Shown: piece after piece, positions 18,804-27,013 of the stretch | Position numbering within the stretch: the stretch's first letter is position 1 | How the letters are laid out: the number at the start of each line of letters is the position of its first letter | The notes under the pieces: generated by a model | Database searches by the model: none | What the model saw: only the letters and a program-made list of their open reading frames with translations | What the model was told of the DNA's origin: nothing | Assembly (NCBI GenBank): GCA_009859145.1 | Contig: VRVR01000014.1 | Coordinates: 269,351 to 333,350 of the forward strand | Direction of reading: 5' to 3' | Source of the DNA: Andalucia godoyi | Lineage: Eukaryota > Discoba > Jakobea > Jakobida > Andaluciidae | Length of the DNA stretch: 64,000 bases | Program-made: the position numbers and the translations under genes

Positions 18804-19522
18804 TCTCGGTTCCCGCAATACTTCCAATCTCTGTCGAAATCAAGAATAAAGAAAACAAGAAGAGAGAGAAAATCCAAAAGGAGGAAAGGAAAAATAGAAC
18901 GAAAAAGAGGAAATAGAATAAAAAGAAAGGCAAAGAATTATCTGTGGCTCCTTGAAACAACCCTCGTCCGTCCCTCCTCCGAAAAACCAAAAGACCTCTT
19001 CAAAAGGGAAACCGAGGATTCCCAAGGAGGGGAACCCGAGAAAAGAGGGCTTGGGCTAGGGTTAGCGGTTGCACGTTGTCCGGCGCACCATATCTTTTTA
19101 TTTTCCGTAATGAACCCTCGCTAATTGCAGTCTGAAAAAAAAAGAAAAGAAAAAAGGCAAGCATCAAGGAGGAGAAATTTGTTGCATCAATTGCCGGACC
19201 TTTTTCTCCCTCCAAATTGGATTGTGGGCGTTTGCGAATTGCCAATTGCGGCTTTGCGTGCTTCCCGCAAGCGTGAAGAGCTTTCTGCTTTCTTTGACTT
19301 TCTGTTCCTTTCCACGATGTGGACGCTCACTGACCGATCTCCCGCAAGTCCAAAGAAGTACTGCATCCTTCCACGTTCACCAGCGAAGTTTTTCTATAAA
19401 AACAAAAAACAACAACCACATCAGCAACAGTAACGCTAGACTGTGGGGTTTTTTGCTTTGTTTCTTTTTTTCCTTTCCCCATATAGACATTTCGAAACAA
19501 GAGAACTTGACGGAGTACACGG
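18804..19522. other. divergent region between S11 and Psf2 genes
   Basis: About 720 bp. On the minus strand, two pyrimidine-rich runs followed by CAG (near 18837 and 19133) look like leader-intron acceptors for S11. A plus-strand 38-codon ORF beginning at about 19317 has no recognisable homology. No RNA gene found. Confidence 0.4.
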
Positions 19523-19711
19523 ATGTCGTCTGCAGTGGCACTTCCGGATGATGTGATATGCTTTTCAGCTTCTGAAATGGAGTTTCTTGCTGAGGAAACC
19601 CGAGTTGACATTGAGCCTTCGATTTCGATTCCGGCCGAAGTCGTTCTCTTATCCGTACGTTCCTCGCTCTTTTCTCCACCCAAGCATGATGATGCGTTAC
19701 TCACAGAGTTC

Positions 19712-19743
<32 letters not shown>

Positions 19744-20466
19744 TAGGGCACATTGTCTGCGTTTCGACCTTCTCGGATAGTCCGTGATGTTCCGCTATGG
19801 CTTGCGGTGTCGCTTCGTCAGCAAGCAAAGTGTCGTATCCGGCCGCCGCAATGGCTGGATGTTGACTACTTGTCTTCTGCACTAAATCTTGAGCGCATGC
19901 GAGAAAACGATGACAAATTCACTGCGCTTCCATTCCACTATTTGGAAGTAGCAACGATTCTTTTGGATGCAGCAGAGTCGGACATCCCGGCAGCTCCAAG
20001 GCTAAAGTCCATTGTGTCGGACCTGTTCCAGTTGCGCCAGGGAAAGCTGCGACGATCACTGATGGCTCTCGATGGGTACGTCGAGGGCTTCGAAGTCACG
20101 AATCTCTCTGCAATGGAAATCAACTCGGCAAGACACCTTGTTTGCGGCGCGCTCAACGAACTCTACAAGCTCCACGTTGCGTCCTCGGGTCCTCAAGCGC
20201 CATCGCAGACCCAGCAGCCTCGGGACAGCAGCAGCACCCAGCAATCAGCGTCATCCGCACCAGCACTGCACACAACGAGCATAGCTACAGGTGCAGGGGC
20301 GTGGAGCTCACAGCCTGGAGCGGGTGGCGTGATGGGCAGATCCGAGGATTCGCAGTTTGAATCGCAGATTACAGAGGGCGATTCAGCGCTAGGAAGAATG
20401 GGGTTCATCGAGGAAAATATCACGCAGACATTTCCACACTCAGACTCTTCTTCTTTTGCTCCGTAG
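19523..20466 (+). CDS. GINS2: GINS complex subunit Psf2, two exons
   Basis: Exon 1 is 19523-19654 (44 codons) and exon 2 is 19747-20466; the intron is 92 nt (GTACGT ... GAATAG). 283 residues. GINS is part of the CMG replicative helicase. Diagnostic parts: FSASEMEFLAEETRVDIEP near the N terminus, VRDVPLWLAVSLRQQAKCRI (human VEVPLWLAINLKQRQKCRL), PPQWLDVDYL, FHYLEVATILLDAAESDIP and LSAMEINSARHLVCGALNEL. The conserved core ends near residue 190; a Ser/Gln-rich tail of about 90 residues goes beyond the 185-residue human protein. The intron carries an (ATG)n repeat just before the acceptor. Confidence 0.96.
19711..19742 (+). repeat. (ATG)n tract in the Psf2 intron
   Basis: About ten ATG units filling the position where a pyrimidine tract is expected, directly before the TAG acceptor. 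Confidence 0.9.
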
Positions 20467-20507
20467 TTATCTCTCCTTGTTGAATACTTATTTTTTAAAA
20501 AGCATAC

Positions 20508-20799
20508 ATGCGAAGCAAAACACGAAAAGATTGTTGCGTGCTTTCCAGTTGCCCACGTTGCAGGTACGTCATGAATGCTCTATTCTTCGAACGAGCTTGT
20601 CGTAGACGCATTCCGTTAAGTCTTAATATTATTATTCTTCCGCGTGTTGCGTCCTTTTCCTACTTTTCCCTTGCATTTCCCCTGCATTTCCCCTTCATTT
20701 TCTTCATTTTCTTTCATCTTTTCTTCTTCTTTCCACCGTAGAACTGGAGAGATCCGAAGAAAGCAGATAGAAGCAAGGAGTAGGGGAGAGGGTGAATGA
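20508..20799 (+). CDS. spliced 37-codon upstream ORF
   Basis: ATG at 20508, intron 20564-20741 (178 nt, GTACGT donor, pyrimidine-rich run ending CCACCGTAG), and stop TGA at 20797-20799. The predicted 37-residue basic, Cys-containing peptide (MRSKTRKDCC...) has no homology I know. Its TGA overlaps the ATG of the next ORF (ATGA at 20796-20799), a stop-start arrangement. It is either the regulatory leader of the downstream UIM-protein mRNA or a small protein in its own right. The intron signals match the other introns in the window; coding status is inferred. Confidence 0.45.
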
Positions 20800-21635
20800 T
20801 GCAGACGCACGATCGAGTGTGGGAGAAGTTCCGCAGCAAGCCTTCGGACCGATCACAGCTCTGCGAAATGGAAGCACGGATGACGAACCGGCTGAGTTTT
20901 GTGCGGTCGACGTGCTATTACGATCCTTTGTTCACGCATTCCTCTGCGGTACTTGATCGTGGAGCTGATTTTGCGGCTTCCCCATCGGTTATGCAGCAAC
21001 AGCAGCTTTCCGACGCGCCGTCTTCTCTTACTTCGTCACCACATCAGTACCAACAAGGAGAGCATGACCAGCAGGAGCACGATGTGGAGGAGCAGCAGGA
21101 GGACGAGCAAGACAGGCAGAGAGATGTGCGGCGTATAGAACGGCAGTTTTCTGGATTCTCGCGTGCGCACAGCAGTACTGCATCGGATGTGAGCTCTGAG
21201 GAATCGGAAAGTTCCACAACGTCGTCCTCAGAGGACTCTGCGTCAAGCTATGAGACAGCGCAAGACGAATGCGTGGACTCAGACGCGGTCACCGAGACCA
21301 GCACACATGCTTTTGAAGCGATTGCTAGAGAATCAAGAATCCCAGTGCACATTTCGCATCGCACGCTTTTCGGAGTCCGTCGACGTCAGGACCAGGAAGA
21401 GGACGTCCAGGATGGTGATGGTGATGGTGATGATGATGGTGATGATGCTGATGTTGAAGAAGAAGAAGAACAAGAACAAGAACAAGAACAAGAAGAAGAA
21501 GAAGATGATGATGAGGAGGAGGAGGAAGAGATGGGCGAGGTGGAAGTAATTGAGGATGCCGAGTATGACGAAGAAGCAGAAGACGAGTTTGAGGCACAGC
21601 TTCAGCTTGCTCTTCGTCTTTCGATGCAGCCATAG
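20796..21635 (+). CDS. acidic protein ending in a ubiquitin-interacting motif
   Basis: 279 residues. The N-terminal 50 residues look folded (RVWEKFRSKPSDRSQLCEME). After this comes a Gln-rich and then Ser-rich disordered part, a short basic segment (FGVRRRQDQE), a long Asp/Glu/Gln run (about 205-250), and a C terminus AEDEFEAQLQLALRLSMQP. The last piece fits a UIM: acidic run, then LxxALxxS, with Ala and Ser four apart. UIMs bind ubiquitin. No other domain recognised. The second codon is also ATG. Stop is 58 bp from the convergent next gene. A 5' intron with uORF precedes it. Confidence 0.75.
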   Translation: MMQTHDRVWEKFRSKPSDRSQLCEMEARMTNRLSFVRSTCYYDPLFTHSSAVLDRGADFAASPSVMQQQQLSDAPSSLTSSPHQYQQGEHDQQEHDVEEQQEDEQDRQRDVRRIERQFSGFSRAHSSTASDVSSEESESSTTSSSEDSASSYETAQDECVDSDAVTETSTHAFEAIARESRIPVHISHRTLFGVRRRQDQEEDVQDGDGDGDDDGDDADVEEEEEQEQEQEQEEEEDDDEEEEEEMGEVEVIEDAEYDEEAEDEFEAQLQLALRLSMQP

Positions 21636-21693
21636 CCCACGCTCTTTGCCGTTCTGTATTCTTTATTATAACCATGGAAGCAGCACGCATCGA

Positions 21694-22497
21694 CTATTTT
21701 TGCGTCAGAATGGCTCGTCTAAGGATGTCCTCGATCTTGTGTTTGACCTGTTCTCGCGACGTTAGACGCTCATTCGTCGCCCCTTTTGTCCACACAAGCC
21801 TCTGGGTGATCCACGTGCTCTCATCCTCAAACATCGCCATGACATCCATCCCATGCTCGTCGACATGCGCCACGAACGCATCGAGAACCTCTCTGCTTTC
21901 ACCGTTCCACGATCGCATCATCTGTGCAAGCTGCACTGCATCCAGTCCCGTGTTCAGATCGTCCATCAGCGGCCCATACACACTCGTCAGCGCATCTTCG
22001 CGCGCCTTGCATACTTCATTCAGCGACGAGGTGTGCATTGCCCCGAAGCCGTCAATCAGCAGCAACGACCGCACCTCCAACCCATGCACCACCGTGTTCT
22101 TCTCTTTTTCAGCCCCTCTCTCCGTGTCAGCGTCCCTATCAGCGTCTGTGCTCGGAGACTTGGAGTCGGCGGTGGAAAAGAGGTCGGCAGGCCGCGGATG
22201 CCGACTAGAAGCAGGAACAGGCACTCCCGCGACCGAGACGCGTTCCGGGGCCCGCTTGGCCTGGAGAAACAGCTTGACGACCGAGACAGGATCGATGTGT
22301 CCCGTAGTGAGGCTGACTACAGCAGTTGAGGTCTCAAACTGCGCCGGACCCCGAAAGTGGAAAGCAGGTTTCGACGCCGGCTGGAATGATGCTTCCGTCA
22401 AGTGAGACACGAACCCAGCCGAGGATGTAGGATACGTGAGCTGCACGCGCGGCGATCGCAAAAGGATCGACTTGATCCGACTCGCCACACTCGACAT
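21694..22497 (-). CDS. unassigned protein, possibly mitochondrial
   Basis: 267 residues from ATG at 22497. The first about 24 residues (MSSVASRIKSILLRSPRVQL) are Arg/Ser/Leu-rich with no acidic residue, as in mitochondrial presequences. The central part (about 95-130) is Asp/Glu/Ser-rich and likely disordered. The C-terminal part has regular helices (DALTSVYGPLMDDLNTGLD, VKHKIEDILRRAI). I recognise no family; a lineage-specific mitochondrial component is one possibility. A (GA)n tract on the sense strand begins about 12 nt upstream of the start. Confidence 0.7.
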   Translation of the reverse strand: MSSVASRIKSILLRSPRVQLTYPTSSAGFVSHLTEASFQPASKPAFHFRGPAQFETSTAVVSLTTGHIDPVSVVKLFLQAKRAPERVSVAGVPVPASSRHPRPADLFSTADSKSPSTDADRDADTERGAEKEKNTVVHGLEVRSLLLIDGFGAMHTSSLNEVCKAREDALTSVYGPLMDDLNTGLDAVQLAQMMRSWNGESREVLDAFVAHVDEHGMDVMAMFEDESTWITQRLVWTKGATNERLTSREQVKHKIEDILRRAILTQK

Positions 22498-22507
22498 TCG
22501 CAGCTTG

Positions 22508-22509
22508 GA

Positions 22510-22540
<31 letters not shown>

Positions 22541-22578
22541 GTCTGTGTCTGTGTGTCTGTGTCTGTGTGTCTGTCGAT
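22508..22578 (+). repeat. (TC)n then TGTCTG-type repeat
   Basis: Pyrimidine dinucleotide tract followed by imperfect TGTCTG/TGTGTC units; reads as GA on the sense strand of the adjacent minus-strand gene. Confidence 0.9.
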
Positions 22579-22814
22579 CTGACTCTGAGGGCTCGTCGAT
22601 CAGTACCGCTGTTGCCGTGATCTTTGCGATTCAATGAATGGGAACGGTACGAAAACGAGCTGAAGGCTCATGCATTCAACAAAAAGGAATGGGGTAGAAT
22701 CAAGTGATGCAGAAACAAATGCGTCGGGCTTTTTTTGGTCCAGTCCTGCATTTTCCCTCCGATTTCTCTACAGCAGATAGCAGCATTAGAAGCAAATGTG
22801 TGAGTTCTATTCAG

Positions 22815-22885
22815 AAAGGAGGGCAGGGCCCAGTACACCGAGGCGTTTCTTCCAATAGATGTTGCGCGCACCATTCCATCCTCGA
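22815..22885 (-). repeat. degenerate partial copy of the dispersed element (copy C)
   Basis: The stretch with ATAGATGTTGCGCGCACC and CCTCGATCCA parallels ATAGATGTTCCACGCTCC and CTCGATCAA at 35270-35300, with the same order of blocks over about 65 nt and roughly 70 percent identity by eye. It lacks the terminal hairpins. Orientation relative to copy B is reversed. Confidence 0.45.
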
Positions 22886-23308
22886 TCCAGACGTGCCGGA
22901 GATTCAGAACTGTGGGCGCGAGGACTGAGGAGGGGTCTTTTTTCTGTGGGGTGAAATAAATAAAATACAAAAAAAAATAAGTAAATATTTAAATATAAAA
23001 CCTTTCCCCGAACGAAATGTCAATGGACTGGCGTGAATGAAAAAAGTCGACTGGAAAAGCATTGTCTGAAATTTCTGGATGAGCGGGGTAAGGTAGGGTA
23101 AAGAATGAAGTACCCACTTGCCAAAACGAAACCCAAGCTGAGAACCATTGAGAAAGCGAGATGCGGTTTTGCTTATTTGCTTGCTTATGGATTGTCAATG
23201 GTCCACGGATGAACCGCAGGGTTTTCGGTTCTCCGCGCGTCATTTATCACTCTTGTTGTGTTTTTTGCCTGTTTTTGCAAGTGTTGGATGCTTGTCTGTT
23301 GAGGGGAG

Positions 23309-24775
23309 ATGTCCTTGTTGGAAGGCACGTTTCTGCTGTATGCTGGTGAGAACGAGTATGAGACGGTGGATGCAGTTCTTTCGTCCACTGCGCTGATTCT
23401 GCGGCTTTCTGCAGCGCCGACAGACTGCATATCGATTGCACTTGGTCCCTTTTTCACGGTTCTTGCCACCCAAATCCCACAATTGCCTGGGCCTATGCCT
23501 AAGTCGCCCGCGTCGTTGGGCCCCTCAATGAAAATAAGCTCTGCAATCGAAATCGTGACGCCGGAAACCTCGGTTTTGCTGTGCGAAACGGGGGATTCTC
23601 ACGAGCTGCACACAACTTGGACGCTGTTTCTTACCCAGGCATCCGTGCTGGTTACCCAGTCGCTCTTTCCTCTGAGCTCCGAGCACCTTTTCTTGTGGTT
23701 TTCACCGCCGGAAGAGGCGCTATTCGACGTTCTGAGTGCCGCAAAGAAGGAACGCGGAATCCCTGAAGACGTTGCGGTTCTGCTGACGCAGTTCAACGTG
23801 TCGCTCGTCCGCTTGTCCCTTGTCCCAAGGACTGCAGAGCAGAATCGGCGATCGCTGATTGTGTTGAATCCGTATAATGGAAAGGAGCTATACGGGTTTT
23901 TTGGGTCCAGCAGTGGCGGCGGTGCCGTAACAGAGACCAGAGCCGGGACTCGGACAGGAATTGGAGACGACATCGCAGTCGAGGAGGTTTCAATCGTTGA
24001 GCTTTCTGGATCGGCGGTTTCGGTTGTGGTGAACGATAGTGAATTATTTGCTGCGTTCGATGAGAAAGCCCGGTCGCGGCTTTTGAAGGAGTTTTACGGA
24101 CAAGAGCGAAAGCGGCGAGAGGCGGTGACGAGAGACCGGACGGACACGACGAAGCGAGCTAGTATCACTGGTCGAAGCGCGGAGATTGCAAACGGGTCGC
24201 TTGTGTTTGGCGAGCGATTTTCGTTTTCCAACTCGGGATCAAATTCCACTGCGAGTTCGTCCGAGTCGGGCTCCATTGCAAATAGCAGGCCGAGCAGCCG
24301 TCAGGATTCCGGGCGACCTGCGGCAGCTGCGAGCGTCAATAGCAGAGTTTCGTTTGCAGAAGAAGTGCAGGTGATTCCCGAGCGAACTGCACCGATTGCT
24401 GCAACTTCCGAGACTGTCACGGATTCCATGGATTGGAAGGTCGAGTGCGTAAAGCTGTTGACGAAAGTTCAGGTTCTTAGCGACGAGAATGCTGTTTTGG
24501 TGACACAAGTCAGTGCGATGCGAGGGCAATTGAACGAGGCGCATAACCGGATTCGAGAGCTCGAGCTCAAAATAGCGCAGAACTCGACTGGAGTTCACCA
24601 GCACCGTGATGCACCACTCTCCATGAATCATCACGATTGCCAGCTTCCTCAACAGCAGCTGCAGCATGGGACAGAATCTGCACAAAGGACATTGAGCCGC
24701 AGCAATTCCCTCACGCAGTCGAGCGATTCCCCATCGACGTTTTCTCCAAAATCAAGGTTCCTTGCGAAGAAGTAA
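23309..24775 (+). CDS. unassigned protein with C-terminal coiled coil
   Basis: 488 residues, ATG at 23309. Residues 1-270 look folded, beta-rich at first (LLEGTFLLYAGENEYETVDA) with a PH-like feel, then DVLSAAKKERGIPEDVAVLL and PYNGKELYGFF. Residues 270-375 are Ser/Arg-rich and likely disordered. A coiled coil covers about 380-430 (WKVECVKLLTKVQVLSDENA and IRELELKIAQ). The tail is Ser/Gln-rich. The layout resembles trafficking or scaffolding proteins. No family recognised, and no function is claimed. Confidence 0.75.
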   Translation: MSLLEGTFLLYAGENEYETVDAVLSSTALILRLSAAPTDCISIALGPFFTVLATQIPQLPGPMPKSPASLGPSMKISSAIEIVTPETSVLLCETGDSHELHTTWTLFLTQASVLVTQSLFPLSSEHLFLWFSPPEEALFDVLSAAKKERGIPEDVAVLLTQFNVSLVRLSLVPRTAEQNRRSLIVLNPYNGKELYGFFGSSSGGGAVTETRAGTRTGIGDDIAVEEVSIVELSGSAVSVVVNDSELFAAFDEKARSRLLKEFYGQERKRREAVTRDRTDTTKRASITGRSAEIANGSLVFGERFSFSNSGSNSTASSSESGSIANSRPSSRQDSGRPAAAASVNSRVSFAEEVQVIPERTAPIAATSETVTDSMDWKVECVKLLTKVQVLSDENAVLVTQVSAMRGQLNEAHNRIRELELKIAQNSTGVHQHRDAPLSMNHHDCQLPQQQLQHGTESAQRTLSRSNSLTQSSDSPSTFSPKSRFLAKK

Positions 24776-25126
24776 TTCGCAGAGTTACGCACCGTGTTGC
24801 TGTTCATTCCACAAGCCCAGCAAAAAAGCAAACAAATGTAGGTATGTACATAAATGATGTTAAAATGTAAGTCCACTCGACTGTTTTCTTCAGCAAAGTG
24901 GTGTATCGTCCGTGTCTACTTCTCGTCCTCTCCCCGAACTCCTACGAGATTTTTGCAGGACCGACGTGGAACGGGAATCTCGAGTAGACGAAGATTTCGT
25001 TTGCCCTCTCCCCCTCCCTGCTAACAAAGGCCCAAAACAAGCCCTCGAGAACTGAGGAAAGAACGAGAACGTTCTTCCTTTTTATACATAATACTATACA
25101 AGATGGGAAAAACAGTGCGAATGGAG
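24776..25126. other. convergent 3' region, 350 bp
   Basis: Between two convergent genes; nothing recognisable beyond AT-rich 3' ends. Confidence 0.5.
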
Positions 25127-26255
25127 TCAGCTGAATCGGCCTCCAAGGCCATCGGCGTACTGCTGCTGGTGTTGCGGATGATGATATGACCCCATTTCAT
25201 CGTCGCTCAGCTCATCATGCTGAACTGCAGACCCGTATCTGTTTCTTGCGCCGGCACTGCCAGGTCGCCCACTTTGTACGTTGTTTCTACTGGACGGGTT
25301 CAGCGCCGCGTAATTTGAATTTCTCGCGAATCCAGAGACCGACATAGACGACGATGCCGAGTCACCCGCTCCATTCCAAGCGGACTTTCTAATTCCATCT
25401 CCGTTGCTGCTCGTCGCCGGTGGTTTGCCAAGCATGACTGGTTCTGCATTTTCCATTTCTGCGACCCGTCCAAACCAGGTGTTGCTTGCAGTTCCTTTGC
25501 TCAGCAGTGTGGACACCGCTTGCTGCACCAGGTCTTCTTCCGACCCATCGAATTCAATGTAGGTCCTGCTCTTCCGCTTTGGACTGCCAGGTCGCAGAAC
25601 CTCCACGGCGCCCTGGGGCACAGGCTGGGTGTGCAGTCGCGGATCCAGCAACATTCCCTGCTCTGCATACACGGACGCCTGCGAAGGGGGCCGCGACATA
25701 GCAGGCAACGGAGTTCTTCTTACCGGGCTTGCCGGGCGTTCACGCTCCATCGAAAGCGAGAGCGCCGCAGCAGACGGCCGACTCGCGATTGATGTCGGTG
25801 GCTGTACAACAGTCGGAACCGGATTCCACGACACCTGGGGATGATGGTGCCTTTCAGCGTTTGCATGCTGCGCCACAACCTGAGTCGGCACCAACGGCTG
25901 CGGCTCTGAAGCGGGCACTTGCAGTGGCTTTTGGTCGATGCGAGACTCGTCTGTTTGAATGACAATCGAGTTCTTGGCGACTCGTTTGAGCTTGCGTCTC
26001 AGCTTTCGTGCCAGATAGCCCTTCCAAACCGCCTGAATCTTTCGAGCAGCCACAAACTCGCGAGTGTCGATCTTCTTCTCCACTACATTTGCGCTCACAT
26101 TCCCATTCTCGTCAATCGAGATCGTAATGTGGATGTTCCGGCGCCCAGATGCCAGTAGCGCCCGAAGATCAATCCCTTTTGGTGCACTTGCCTCTTCCGC
26201 CTGTTTCGTCTTTTCCCGTGAATCATCAGCAGAGCCATCGGAGCCGTCATCATCA

Positions 26256-26290
<35 letters not shown>

Positions 26291-26476
26291 TCCATCGTCA
26301 TCGTCATCGCCCGAGTCATCGCCCGAGTCATCGCCCGAGTCATTGTCCGAGTCATTGTCCGAGTCATTGTCCGAGTCATTGTCCGAGTCATTGTCCGAAT
26401 TCTCTTCTTCAGAATCGTCGGAATTGTCGTCGCTGCTTGCATTGGAAGACCCGTCATCATCGGAATCCGAAGCCAT
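25127..26476 (-). CDS. acidic repeat protein with an IQ motif
   Basis: 449 residues from the ATG at 26476 (MASDSDDD). The first about 110 residues are Ser/Asp/Asn repeats, including a 12-bp unit coding SDND and then GDDS, followed by Asp/Gly runs. A short folded section (GIDLRALLASGRRNIHITIS) comes next, then an IQ calmodulin-binding motif at about residues 160-180: AARKIQAVWKGYLARKLRRK. The C-terminal 250 residues are Pro/Ser/Arg-rich and probably disordered. IQ motifs bind calmodulin or EF-hand light chains. The multi-EF-hand gene is the divergent neighbour, a suggestive but unproven pairing. No family assigned. Confidence 0.8.
26235..26400 (-). repeat. coding tandem repeats (Asp/Ser/Asn codons)
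   Basis: Inside the IQ-protein gene: (CATCGT)n-like units at about 26250-26310, then 12-bp units GAGTCATTGTCC and GAGTCATCGCCC at about 26310-26397. Confidence 0.85.
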
Positions 26477-27013
26477 TGTATTCTTCGATTGCACACGGAA
26501 CACTTCAAAACAAAAACAAAAACAAAAACACTCCAAAAACAAAAACAAAAACACTCCAAAAACAAGAAGAGAAGCACGAAAAACAAGAAGAGAAGCACGA
26601 AACGAAAATTTAAAATAAGGAGATTAACGGCTTCGTCGCCGACTGTAGCTGCATGTTTTCATCCCGCATCACCTGCCGTAGATGCACCCCTGCGTCGGGA
26701 CAACAGACCCAAAGAGACCCAAAGCAACGTCCGGGTTTGCGCATGCATTTCTGCTTCATTTATCTAATTGCTTTTGGCCTGTGGCTTTGCGGTCAAGTGT
26801 TGTTGATCAAAAGAACGTATTATAACAACAGAGTAAGCTCTCCTTTTTCTTTTTTCTTTTTCTTTTTTCTTCATTCCCTTTTCTTTCTTCTTTCTTCTTT
26901 TTCTTTTTCTGATTTTGTTTTGGTTTAGTTTAGTTTTTAAAAAAAGAAAAAATAGTATTACTTTAGTTTGGCTGGTGTTTTGTCTTGGGGAGACGGACAC
27001 GAAGAATAGAAAA
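26477..27013. other. divergent promoter of IQ-protein and EF-hand genes
   Basis: Contains imperfect A-rich repeats with an AAAACACTCCAAAAAC unit (26500-26600) and long pyrimidine runs (26840-26910). No gene supported. Confidence 0.5.

Larger units (their letters stand above)
22498..23308. other. 810-bp gap with microsatellites and a relic of the dispersed element
   Basis: Holds (TC)n at 22508-22536, (TGTC/TGTG)n to about 22577, and at 22815-22885 a segment resembling the structured elements at 35.2 and 50.7 kb (see findings). Short ORFs across the relic change frame relative to the other copies and are not supported. Confidence 0.55.

Noticed and set aside
19055-19070. Telomere-like CTAGGGTTAG
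   Set aside because: Single occurrence, not tandem, inside a promoter or leader region.
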